Of a stretch of 64,000 nt of DNA, positions 33,201-43,007 are shown piece after piece (positions within the stretch are counted from its first letter, which is position 1; the number at the start of each line of letters is the position of its first letter). Origin of the DNA: Rachycentron canadum. Lineage: Eukaryota > Chordata > Actinopteri > Carangiformes > Rachycentridae. The translations under genes and the position numbers were made by a program. Under the pieces are notes generated by a model. It did no database searches, was not told where the DNA came from, and saw only the letters and a list, made by a program, of their open reading frames with translations. The DNA lies in NCBI GenBank assembly GCA_038496675.1, contig CM076651.1, forward strand, positions 13,599,381 to 13,663,380, written 5' to 3'.

Positions 33201-36200
33201 TCCACGTAAAAACAGTGTAGAGGCACAAAAGGCACCAGGGGATGAGGCCCCATTTCTAAAACAACACTGAGTGACAGAGTCCCCATTGTATCGAGGAGGA
33301 AACCACTACTCCAACCTACAGCCTTGGTGCAGCTGCATTAGAGCAGCATGCAAACCCCCACTGACACGCACAAATGCACACTCATGCACGCACTAAAAAA
33401 CACTTACATGTGCATATAAATTATAAACACATGCAGTTTCTGTGCAAAGACTAAATTCAGATACCAAATGTTTCAGTGATAGTTATGTCTTACTAGTTGC
33501 AATTTCTAAGACTGGAGAGTAAATCTATCCCTAGACAAGTATCTGGAAAAGTAAACAATAGTAAATAATAAATAAAAATAATTAATAGTAAACTACTCCT
33601 TCTAAGCTCCACAGAGCGGTGTGGCTTAAAGGAGTAGTTTTGCATTTTGGGCAATATACTTGTCTGCTTGTTGACAATAGATAGCTTAGCTTAAGTTAGC
33701 ACAAAGACTTGAAACAGAGGGACAGACCAATTAGCCTAACCATAAATTGCCATGTTTACACAGTGATATCTGTGTGGATTAAACAAATGAGAAATAATGT
33801 GTCATTGGTGGTATTAAGAAGTGCAGATGGGTGTGAGCTAATCTGCTGATGGCTGTAGTTTCACAAGTACAGACAAGAGTGACATTCATTTTCTCATCTG
33901 ACTCTAGGCACAAAAGCAAATAAGAGTATTTTCCAAAATGTTGTCATGGCTAAAATCAACCAACTCAGGTGTATCGCTTGACGAAATCTCAGACAAAATC
34001 TATCTTGAATGAGAACATGTTTAATCTCTTCAGTCATGGTCTTTAACTTGACCTTTGCTTTCCAAAATAACTGCAAGGAGAGAAGACGCAGTAAAACTTG
34101 CCATAAAGCCCGGCCCAGATTGGGGAATTGTTGCCCGAGGGTGGAAAGAGCCAGGTGGACAGCCTTGTGCTGACCCCCCCCCCAGCCTGCACCTCTGCTC
34201 TAAAACCAAGTTAGCTCTGTACACTCAACTCCCATAATCCCCCTTTTCCTGGGACATGGTAGTGGGTGGCTGAACCAGATGTACACAACTCCTCCAACTC
34301 AAGTGATGTAACAAACACATTTTCTCTTTTTAGAAAAGAGGAATGATGTGTGTGAGAAAGGGAGTGGTAGACATATTAGACACATAAATAAACTGCAACC
34401 ATTAAACAAATAAAAATGATTTACATCCAATAAACACATTGCACAGCTTGATTCCATTAGTTCCACTTGAGTGGCATCTATCAGACACGGCAGCTTTCTT
34501 TAGACTTCAGCCATCAAGAAACGGTGATGTCAGACAGGGCAGTGGAGTCACATTGTCAACATGTCTGATTTCACTGACACTGACTAAATGCTAACCTCTC
34601 CATCTGCAGTTTTCCCAACATTTGCTGCAACTCAATGGTGAGACTTTCCTCTTGAACAATCAGACCTCAAAGGAAAAGCTGTGATGGAACATTAACGCAT
34701 GATGCAACTTGATGTCAGAGAATAAAAGATGTAGGGAGTTGAGCAGAGTCAGACAAATCAGTTAGGATGGTTTCCAGTGCAATCAAGTGGTGAAAATAAT
34801 CCCATGCTGCTCCCGTAACAGCTCTTAAATACGTGCGCGCTGTTTAAAAATGCTGGTAAAGTCATTACAATTGAGAACAGTGGCAGGCCGCCAGTTAAAA
34901 GAGAATTTTCCCTCTCTGAGTTCTCCTGTGGCCTCAGCCTAGACGAGACCGCAGGAATCCAGCAGTGGATTGGTGCACGGGCACTTTGAAAGAAGATCCC
35001 AGGCCAGACTTACACCTTTGAAAGTGCCACTCACTGATTCCACATCATTTTCACAAAGACAGGCTCATATGGAGAAGGTAATCTCATGGACCAGTGTGAG
35101 AGTAAGTTTAGGAAATGGGAAAGTAGGAGAAACACTGACTGGGTGACTGAATGAGAGGTTACACTTTTGAAATTGCACAAAACCAAGAAAATGTAAAAGT
35201 TGCCAAGGACAAAGAGCCAAAACTATCAAGACAATGCAACCAATGACCAAGACATTTTTTTATAGATATGGCTTCTTTGTTGTGCATCAACATTTTTCTA
35301 CCTGTGAGGTCTATGTAAACCTATATTCTTAGCTGCATAACTAATCGTATGTTACGCACCAGTAGCAGCCTGCATGAACACAGCTCTTACTGTAAAGCAA
35401 ATCAACCACAACGGCCACTGGCTACAATACAATTTCCTCTGTGAAAGGAAGAAAGGAAAATGCCGGGCAGCTGTTTCCAACCACAAAAGATAGAGCTAAG
35501 ACTATGTCTGACAAAACTGGGCAAAAAATATGAAGAAGTGATGCGATGCTTTTAGCACATGTCGCTGGATAGACCTGACCCAAGCATTTTATTAGCAGAC
35601 CGCATGAAGTAGTCAAAGCTACCCCAGGGGTCTCGCTCCTCTTCCACTGGCTTCAACCATCTACAGTAGAGCGGTCCTGTTAAATTCATTAGCCTAGGGA
35701 TATTACTACACTGGCGAAGGCTGCTGCACCCATGACATCATTATGGGCAGCTGTCAATTCCAGAGGGACGTCTGTGAGCTGTGTCTGAGAAAGAGGGCGA
35801 GCAGTCCCACCACACAGATGCAGACATGTCCATTTACACCAACATGCCATCATGAAGCAGGAAACACAGTGGTCCAGAGCAGGGGAAATTACCCATTTCA
35901 GAATATCTATTTATGGAGAGTGTTTCATTTGTTGAGGCTGTGATGAAGCCAGTTTTGACAAATGCTGAAAAAAAAAAGAAACTGCTCAGTTTAGCAGAGA
36001 AAAAGCAATGTGAAGTCTCTGACTATTTTTGGCATATGTGATAGATTGGAAGGAGCACCCAGTAGTGTAGCCACTGCCAGACACCAAAGCTATGGCTTTG
36101 CCTTCCCAAAGAGCTTAAACCACACTGACAGAAGCTTTTGATGTACCTTTATCTCACAACAAGGGGAAAGCGGGGCAGAGAGAAGACCATTGTCTGATAA

Positions 36201-39195
36201 GAACACTAAAATATACAAGAATGTTGTTCTTTCCCACAAAGCAAAGGAAATCTGGAGCTACTGTGGGGTAGGCCTGGGTGGGGTTAAAGAGCTTGAAAAC
36301 TTTTTCCCAGTCAGAAACACAACTGAAATGTTGAGTCTAGTGCCTCTTGCACAGAAATCATCTGCTCTGCACGGCTGAACATAATGACAGGGACAAACGA
36401 CTGTAGACTGTTCCAGTCTCTAGGCAGGGTGAATGTTGATATAAAATGATTGCCAGTCTTTCCTTAAGGGAAACGTGACAACTATAAATCTTTTTCAGAC
36501 AGGTAAACCATCAGTCACAAATTTTACATTCATCCAAACTTTTTTTATAACGACCCACTAACCCAAACAGTGAGGGAAAGAGACACAACTTGAGCTGTCA
36601 TAATAGCGCTTACTGTACAGTGTAATGCAGTATATAATTGGCATAATGGCTGAGAGTGAGCACAGCAGCCAACAAGCCGTCTTGAATGGCTTCTTGCTGT
36701 GCTCGTCTCTTCACATAAGAGCTTTCCTCTGTAGCTATTGATAACTCTGGCAAGCAAATAATGGCCTTATTCCAGACACAGAGAGGGTCCACAATGTATT
36801 CAGGAGAGAGACTATCTGAGAACTGCTGTGAGGATCTGAGCTCTTTACTGCTTTCTACTGTAATTATGGTCTTAAACAGCTGAAAAGCAAGGCAGTGTGT
36901 GGTTATGTTAAAATGTACAGTAAGGAAGACAAAATAAGTACCTGTGAGAAACCCTCATGCTACTTGTTGACAAAAGAGAAAATAAATAAATAAAAATATA
37001 TTCTCTACATGAAAAACAAGTGTGCCTTTATGTGTTTTGTATGTGTGTGGAGCAGAGCAGGGCTGAAAAGACATTCAAATACACAACTTAAACAAAAGTC
37101 TAGTGAAAAATATCAGATGAATTGAATCCTACCATTTACACACAGTCACAGTGAGGGGGGCACTTGACTTCACTTGGTCTCAGTGACTAGGGCACTTAAA
37201 CCAAGAAGTGATTTTAAGATTTCTCTGATTTAAAGGAGAAGTTTGATTATATGTAACCTGAGAAAATACACTTTTTAGACACTAGATTTATTGTCAGTCA
37301 CTTTCATATCCACCCATTAACAGTTTAAAAATGTAAACTCCTCAGTTGGTGACAGCGACCCTACAAAACCACAAAACAACAACTTTTTTCTAGTTTTTTT
37401 TATACAAACAAGATGCAGTAAGGAGCTTTAAATGGGCTGATAGGTGGAGTTTTGGACATGGCCAGGCTAGCTGCCCACCCCCTCTTTGTGCTAAGCTAAC
37501 TGGCTGCTTGGTTGTAGCAGTGTATTTACCCTACAAACACAAGAACGGTAATGATCCACTCATCTGCAAGAAAGCCAATAAGAGCATTCCTTGAAATGTC
37601 AAATTATCCCTTCAAAATATTTTACAGGCCCTCAGGTAGTGGCAGTTTTTCAAAAAACAAAGCACACCTGTTGATCGCTAGTATGGACAGAATTTATTTC
37701 TTAGACCTTCAACAGGTAAAGTTCATATTAATAACAGTATATCTGATGAATGACTGAGGGCCAACACATTGTGCAGGGACAACGTGGGGGATTTTTTGGC
37801 CTCTGAGGGTTTTTATCCAGAACACCTGTCCCATATGACTTACTGGTGAACAAGAACCTTACTGTAATTCTTACTGAAAAGCTAGATTTTGGGAAATGAA
37901 AGAAAAATTTTATACTTTTCTATTACTGACTTTTTCCCATCCATTTTACTCATCTTAGGGGGATCCCTCAGGGCGCTTTTGGCCCCCAAAAGCGACAAAA
38001 AAGCTGCAGCTAAAAGAAATATTTTCATTATGCATTAAGATAAATCTGACAACGACTTTCTTGGCAAATTGATCTGGCCAACAGCCCAAAACTAAAAAAA
38101 AAAAAAGTGGCTCTAACCAGGAAATCTTTTTCTTCTTCAAAATTGACTTAGATAATTTCTCACATAGCTGCAGTGAAAATCAGTTAATCAGCTGTTCATC
38201 AGTTCATCAGCTGATTTACTCATCATCTCTACTCAGCACCCACTCCTTTATGTTCATGCGCAATAACCGGACGACAAAAGTTGAAGTCCACATGGTTGTT
38301 CCTGAAAATTAGACTATTAGTAAAGTCCCTCCCTTGTGCCAGTATATGAAATGCGCCCTTGACGCAGGATGACAGAAGAGTCACTTGACTGTGTTGACGG
38401 ACGGTGTAAGTGGGAGTTGATTGTGTTCATTATTACAAAGCGCACAGACAGCTCTATCCCAGTCTGATGTGGAGGGAGGGAGGGAGGGAGGGGTCGGGGC
38501 GGGAGGGACTCTTCGGGTGTGGGAGTTTTGGGGGAATTCAGAAAATGTTGTTTTCAGATGGTTTGGCTGCGCCGAGAAGATTTTATTTAAATAAACCCAA
38601 ACGGGGAAATCTGTGGTGAGCTGTGTCAAGGATGTACACTGTACCGTGCTTTATGCTCTGCAGGGGAAAAAAAAAAAAACTCCACACCCCACCTCCACCA
38701 ACACACTCTCACAACCATGCTGTGCTCAGGACTTGCCACCAAACGCTGAGTTGTCTGACTTTAGAGGAGACAAAAGAACCGCAGGAGAGGGGGGAACAGA
38801 GGCAGAGGATGAGGGGCGGGACTCATTTAAACATCAGCAGCTCATAATAGACGAAGTGTAAATACACACACACACACTTTCATCTAAAGACACAGCAACA
38901 AAAATACAGGCCTACTTTATGAAATTACACAAACAAGCCCGTCTATCATTAGAAATGTTTAAGTTGGTACTATTCTAAGTTTGAATGGATCAGTTTGCGA
39001 GACAGTTTAACAGATGGAGTCAAAGCAAATGAAGAAAAAAAAACAAAAAACAAAACATAATGTAAGATAATAACAACTTACCAGAACAATGGCAAATTTC
39101 TCCTCCAGCTCGGTGGGGTCGGGCATGGGCACCTTCAGAGGCATGATGTGATGCTTCATCTCTGACTGGCCATCCACACTTTCTATATTACCCAT
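12154..39195 (-). CDS. fmnl3: Formin-like protein 3, complete coding region
   Basis: A diaphanous-related formin of the FMNL group. These Rho-GTPase effectors nucleate and elongate unbranched actin at the plasma membrane. There are 25 coding exons, 3,174 nt and about 1,057 residues (human FMNL3 is about 1,030). All junctions keep frame. The start is the ATG at 39193-39195: MGN at the N-terminus gives a Gly2 myristoylation site as in other FMNLs, and -3 is A. FH2 motifs such as VCPKNK and FLPTEAEIKVLRQYERERRPL favour FMNL3 over FMNL1 and FMNL2. The first coding intron is 14.2 kb. The gene runs toward LRP1 and lies 3' of ESYT1 on the same strand. Exon coordinates are listed in the block entries below. 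Confidence 0.95.
13107..13449 (-). CDS. fmnl3: FMNL3 exons 23-24: FH2 tail and start of DAD
   Basis: Exons 13357-13449 and 13107-13230. They encode a charged helix (ENEQRKKQEEAMREKL) and then QQQELIAELRKRQAKDHRPVYEGKDGTIEDIIT. GTIEDIIT is the hydrophobic core of the diaphanous autoregulatory domain. The exon ends in phase 1 at a gtgggc donor. Confidence 0.94.
13654..13960 (+). repeat. Teleost interspersed repeat, copy A
   Basis: Contains TTTCTTGCTGAGAG, a CATGTCTGTATGCTAAATAT segment, then GCCAGCAGCTAATTAGCTTA and GCTTAGCATAAAAACTGG. This is the core of an interspersed repeat I recognise from percomorph fish. It sits in the FMNL3 intron between exons 22 and 23. The right boundary is uncertain. 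Confidence 0.6.
14443..16438 (-). CDS. fmnl3: FMNL3 exons 16-22: FH2 actin-nucleation domain
   Basis: Exons 16314-16438, 15783-15985, 15400-15703, 15234-15314, 14998-15127, 14740-14900 and 14443-14544, about residues 587-955. They begin AIRIKKPIKTKFRLPVFNW (lasso/linker start) and include LLDANRSKNLAITLRK, FLPTEAEIKVLRQYERER, LTPQLNAIIAASGSVKSS, IILALGNYMNSSKRG and LLDTKSTDRKMTLLHY. In formins FH2 forms a dimeric ring on actin barbed ends. The GNYMN and TDRK landmarks are intact, and no stop or frameshift is seen. Confidence 0.95.
16541..17478 (-). CDS. fmnl3: FMNL3 exons 14-15: coiled coil end and FH1 proline region
   Basis: Exons 17118-17478 and 16541-16633, about residues 436-586. The first opens with ETYESTNTQVTTLRR, continues the coiled coil, then has a Gly/Ser/Pro-rich linker and ends in a run of 13 prolines (codons 17134-17172) followed by Leu-Pro-Ser-Ala-Ser. 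The second adds PVPPPPPPLAPPLPE. Together these form the profilin/SH3-binding FH1 segment, with a phase-1 intron between the two proline tracts. FH1 is shorter than in FMNL1. Confidence 0.92.
17688..39195 (-). CDS. fmnl3: FMNL3 exons 1-13: GTPase-binding / FH3 (DID) region
   Basis: Exons in transcript order: 39082-39195, 24791-24874, 24593-24673, 24341-24417, 22437-22520, 21843-21989, 20803-20911, 20568-20644, 20014-20107, 18877-18951, 18666-18776, 18403-18552 and 17688-17789. They encode about residues 1-435. Seen motifs: [93 protein letters not shown], then a Glu/Leu-rich coiled-coil start. In the family this region binds Cdc42/Rho-type GTPases and folds back on the C-terminal DAD to hold the formin inactive. 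Confidence 0.94.
21843..21989 (-). CDS. fmnl3: FMNL3 exon 6, probable in-frame cassette (147 nt)
   Basis: This exon encodes 49 residues including LENGED and KSWSRSIEDLH, and lies between the WVREFL exon and the KDDVHV exon. Length is a multiple of three, and both flanking junctions are phase 2, so skipping preserves frame. As I recall, mammalian FMNL2/FMNL3 have isoforms with and without the matching segment, so alternative use here is likely but inferred. Confidence 0.85.
22521..24340 (-). other. FMNL3 intron 4, no exon recognised
   Basis: 1.8 kb between exons 4 and 5. It holds a purine/pyrimidine-rich zone (about 23330-23560). No conserved coding segment or RNA gene was recognised. Confidence 0.5.
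29813..29960 (+). repeat. Teleost interspersed repeat, copy E (diverged)
   Basis: TTAAAGGAATTGTTTGTCAT and TTTTGAGAAATATG match the left end of the same family as copies A-D. The middle is diverged, with a (TTGCTA)-like expansion. Confidence 0.4.
30075..30135 (+). mobile_element. LINE/SINE 3' tail remnant
   Basis: TTGGCGCAATACAAATAAAA followed by CTGAAAC and a T-rich run. This resembles the conserved 3' end of fish L2-clade-type retroposons (…GCGCTATACAAATAAA plus a simple-repeat tail). No coding part is present. Confidence 0.5.
33626..33855 (+). repeat. Teleost interspersed repeat, copy B
   Basis: Runs from TTAAAGGAGTAGTTTTGCAT through AGCTTAGCTTAAGTTAGCAC and AAAGACTTGAAACAGAGGGA to GTGGATTAAACAAATGAGAA. 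The left end, core and right half of the family are all present in order, which makes this the best copy for defining the element. Confidence 0.65.
37320..37620 (-). repeat. Teleost interspersed repeat, copy C (inverted)
   Basis: Read on the minus strand it gives AAGGGATAATTTGACATTTC, TTGGCTTTCTTGCAGATGAG, CCAGTTAGCTTAGCACAAAG and GCTAGCCTGGCCATGTCCAA, the same order as copies A and B. It lies in FMNL3 intron 1. Confidence 0.65.
38400..38860. promoter_or_regulatory. GC-rich block in FMNL3 intron 1
   Basis: An island of higher GC in an AT-rich intron. It has a (GGGA)n tract at about 38470-38491, GGGGCGGGAGGG (Sp1-like) just after it, and purine-rich GGGAGAGG stretches up to 38820. It starts about 0.2 kb downstream of exon 1. 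It could be an intronic enhancer or alternative promoter. No first exon could be proven. Confidence 0.3.
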
Positions 39196-39860
39196 TTTCC
39201 CCCAGCAGCAGCAGCAGGACTAGATCCCCTTGTCAGCTCAAAAAAAAAAAAAAAAAAAAAAAAATCTGCAATCCCTCAGTTTCTTTCAGAGATAATAATC
39301 CAAGTTTGAAAATAAAAAAAAATGTATTCCAACAATTTCATAAACGGATGCATCCAAATAATCCACTTTTCCACACCGAGATAAAAAGCTGACAGTGCAG
39401 TAGTCTCGTGTTACTGTGCCAAAATGCCATTTACACGTATTCACGAGTTTAGGTTTACAGTGTAGTCCACTGTAGTTTCCCTGGAAAACTTATTTTCAAA
39501 AGTAATAAAAGCACAGCTGCTTTGTCTTCCAGAAAGTACTTTCTAATTTGCCTGGCCAATCCATTACTTACAACAAACTTCCCGCTGCGACAGAGAAAAG
39601 TTTCAAACGCCGAACAACTGTTAGTTTTAGTTGCTGCTCTACTTTCTTGGCCACGACGTATTTCCATTCATTATTGTTGTGTGATCGTGATTAAGCTCTT
39701 TGCTGTTGCCTCCACTCAGAGGGCAGGTTTTCCTTTCTGACCCCGCCCCTAGCTTTAGGGGGGGTTGGCGGCGCTCCTGTTGGCTCTGATACCTGTCAAT
39801 CATCCCATCTTCCCTTTCCCCGCCCCCCACATCTGGAGGCAGTGAGCCCACATACAGCTG
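39196..39860 (-). promoter_or_regulatory. FMNL3 5' leader and probable promoter
   Basis: Upstream of the ATG the minus strand reads a CTG-rich leader, then (at 39240-39264) an unbroken run of 25 T. Further up, 39735-39850 is GC-rich with CCCCGCCCC and GGGGCGGGGAAAGG boxes on either strand, consistent with Sp1-type promoter elements. The T run followed by CTAG could also be a 3' splice site for a separate leader exon. The start site is not resolved. Confidence 0.45.
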
Positions 39861-39989
39861 CTCGGAGAAGGGAGGGTTTGTCAGTACTTTATCGCGACCT
39901 GGTGGTGAGAAACGACACTTTTTCAACAACGTGTTGAAAAAAAACTACTCTTACACGACAATGATGACACAACAAAACTGGTTTGATTC

Positions 39990-41011
39990 ATGAGAGTGCA
40001 AACTTTAATCAAGAACAGCTACATGATGATATGTTCAAATTATGTCAAAGCACAGCAGGAGTCTTCTTCATTTATGACACTTATACACTATTTTCTTTCC
40101 ATTACCACAAATCTTTGTGGTGAGGTGACAGTCGTGCTACATGGAAGCTGTCACAATATTTGCTTGTTTCTCGTAAATGCTTAGCTCAAAAAGCAAAATA
40201 TAAACATGGCTGAAAGCGTCAGCCAGTTGCATTTAGTGCTACAAACACATACAAACACAAGGAAGCATTTTGGTGTAAGAACACAAGCAATGTGTTTTCA
40301 GTATCTACAAAGTATTCTCTTCATAAAAGCACAGTGATTTAGACTCTGCTTACAGTATTATACCTCTGTTTTCAGTGGTAATATGAGGGTCTAGGTTTGT
40401 AATACTTTGATTTATAAAAGTAACTTTCAGAAAGCTCAGTTTAAAACATATAAAACTTCATTTGGAACATAATAATAAACACTGACAAACTGTGCACAGT
40501 TTTGTAATACTTAAGGCAATGATATAAATGTATATAAACAAATCATTTTGGGAATTGTTGGAAAATTGTAAAAATAAAAGTTAAAATAATCACTTTCAGT
40601 TGTGTAGGATGCTGTAAATCCACAAAACATTGTCATACCTCAAGATAGCAACTACAGCATGAGCCCTTTTGTAAATAAAATTCAAAGAGGACTTGTACAT
40701 GCTTTTAAACATATATAAACTTGGTAGGTTGTGCAACATAGTTGCATTTTTATCAAATATCTATTCAGCCAAAATATTCTACTGAAGAATCTGTCGAAGA
40801 CAGAGTGGATTTAGCACAGTTAACACTTTATGAATGATAAGCTACATGTAAAGTGTCATAAATACTGGTGGACTGTGTTTGAAGCATGTATGTCATCATT
40901 TTCTTCAGTGATGGTGGAAATTTTCATTTAAGCTGAATATACGAACACACAAATCACAGATCACAGAAGCAACACTTATGGTTATATAGTACTGAACAAG
41001 CATAGATTCAT
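39990..41011 (-). other. ESYT1 3' UTR and ESYT1-FMNL3 spacer
   Basis: AT-rich non-coding stretch after the ESYT1 stop. A variant polyadenylation signal ATTAAA (minus strand) lies at 40004-40009, which would give a 3' UTR of about 1 kb. The FMNL3 promoter region begins about 0.15 kb further down. No other gene is seen. Confidence 0.45.
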
Positions 41012-42176
41012 CTAGTTGGTTTCTGCCACCAAATCGTACCTAGAAAAACAGAAAAGATTCAATTTGTTGTTTAAATATTATATTATAAAATTATATTTGC
41101 ACATAAATTTGTTGATCCAATTCTATTATCACAATATTTTTCAGAAGCTGTTTAAAGTATTACCATTGTGTGACACCAGTCTTGAGATCCATTTGGTCCA
41201 GGTCCAGCTGCAACTGGGAGCAACGAAGAAACAAAAAGATGATGTTTTGCATTTTCTGTATGTTATGTGTCAACATGAGTCATGTTTCTAACAACAGGAA
41301 ACTCATGTGACTTTGAGTGATAACTAACTGTATTTCAGATGTAACCAATAATATATACCTTGCCAATAAGCTCCCTCTCTCTGCTCATGAAGGAGACATT
41401 GTTTTTCACAGAGAGGTCCAGTTTTCTCTGTGTGGACTCATCGAGAGAGAAATCAAAGTCAAACCTACAGAGAGAAAAGTGGATTAAGTCAATTAACATC
41501 CTTTCATCACTTCTTTCAAAACCACAAGTGTCTTATTTGTTTGTCTTACCGCTCGTTGAATTCTGGGTTGAGGTCTCTCTTCTTGGTGGCAGTTCTCCTC
41601 TTGGTTGTACCTTTCTTGTCAGGTAGCAAGATGAAGGACACATAAGGGTCTGCACCATCCTTGGAGCAGGCTGCCAGGGCTCTGTGCAGTCATATTTACA
41701 ACATACAGTATGATGCTACTGGCTCAAAACATGTCATGATTAAAAAGAGTAATTTATGTCATATAGAGACCTGCAGGAGTGAACAGTGATGAAGAGCCTG
41801 CTCTCCTCTACGGAGTAGGCAATGGTGAGCTTCACCTGACCTGCTGTGGCTGAATCACTGACCCTAAAGGCGCAGTGGAGAAAATGTGATTATCATTCTG
41901 ATGACATGTTTTTTAATACATAAGCAAAACAAATACAACTTAAGAAAAAAGAAACCAACTAACATGAAAACGCTGACAACAACTCTCTTTACAGTACAGT
42001 CAGTACATACGCAACTGGGTATTGACACAAGTGTGTGCGACTCACATGGAGAAGCCACTTCTGTGTCTAATGTCGAGATGGGATGGAACCCATCTGGGGA
42101 TGACTTCATCTTCGTTGGCATCATTACCTGCTTCCCCTGGAGCCCTACGACACACTGCAAGCTGAGTGTCCAAGAT
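41012..42176 (-). CDS. esyt1: ESYT1 exons 26-31: linker and C2E domain
   Basis: Exons 42046-42176, 41771-41863, 41550-41681, 41359-41464, 41164-41213 and 41012-41039, about residues 903-1081. After a variable acidic linker the C2E domain reads VKLTIAYSVEESRLFITVHS, DGADPYVSFILLPDKKG, KKRDLNPEFNERF, LDLSVKNNVSFMSRERELIG and GVTQWYDL. The last exon holds only nine codons including the stop. C2E binds plasma-membrane phosphoinositides in the family. Confidence 0.94.
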
Positions 42177-42860
42177 CTGAAAAATACGCAAATCGTTGCT
42201 AAAACTACCATTTGCATAACTCCACAGACTACATATATATATATATATATATACATATATAACCCCCCTATCATGAAGATTATAATGTTCAGTATTTACT
42301 GTAACTGTTTTAGGGATGTGTTGAAATCTATGATTATTTTGGAGGATGGCGTCTGTAGTGCTTTTGAATTGTATTGCATTATACAGAGAGGTATTTCCAT
42401 AAATTAGCCTACACTCATAGATGTGATGAGGTGGACAGAAAAGAAAATATCTCTCTGTATAATGCAATAGAGTTCAGCAGCACTACAAAATGCAGTTGAA
42501 ATAACCAACTAAAACAGTTTCAACACAAACTAGGACTTGTTGCAGGACTGTTGTGTTAGATTAGATTAGTTTTTATCTAGGTGTACCTAATAAATGGACT
42601 GTATATAATGAGTGATTCTTCAAGCTTTCTGTGTTGTTTCTGTGAGCTGTTCAAGGGGAAATCCACAGTCAGATATTAATACAAAGTTGGTATAGATCTG
42701 TGATCTCCTTTCCCAGAATGACATGCATCTTTGTTACTCCTCTTATCTTTGCTGTGGTGTTTCCTCAGTGCAAATTCAAATTAAGGAGTTTCGCAATGGC
42801 GTTTCTTCAGCTTGTGTTATTGTTGTGTTGTTGTATGAAAAGTGCTTTACAAATAAAGGC

Positions 42861-42918
<58 letters not shown>

Positions 42919-42947
42919 CTTGATTGATTGGTTGATTGGTTGATTGG

Positions 42948-43007
<60 letters not shown>

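Larger units (their letters stand above)
24875..39081 (-). other. FMNL3 first coding intron (14.2 kb)
   Basis: Longest intron in the window. No second gene is visible on either strand: open frames here are short, lack splice context and show no family motif. It contains copies of an interspersed repeat (29813-29960, 33626-33855, 37320-37620), a LINE-type 3' tail (30075-30135), and a GC-rich block near the first exon (38400-38860). Large first introns of formin genes commonly carry regulatory elements, but none can be named from sequence alone. Confidence 0.55.

Noticed and set aside
37974..37994. Nine-bp hairpin CGCTTTTGG / CCAAAAGCG in FMNL3 intron 1
   Set aside because: Short stem expected by chance in 14 kb of intron; no neighbouring feature gives it a role.
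41864..42467. Overlapping open frames rich in Tyr-Ile repeats near 42.0-42.4 kb
   Set aside because: The repeats are translated (AT)n. The real coding part is only the ESYT1 exon 42046-42176.
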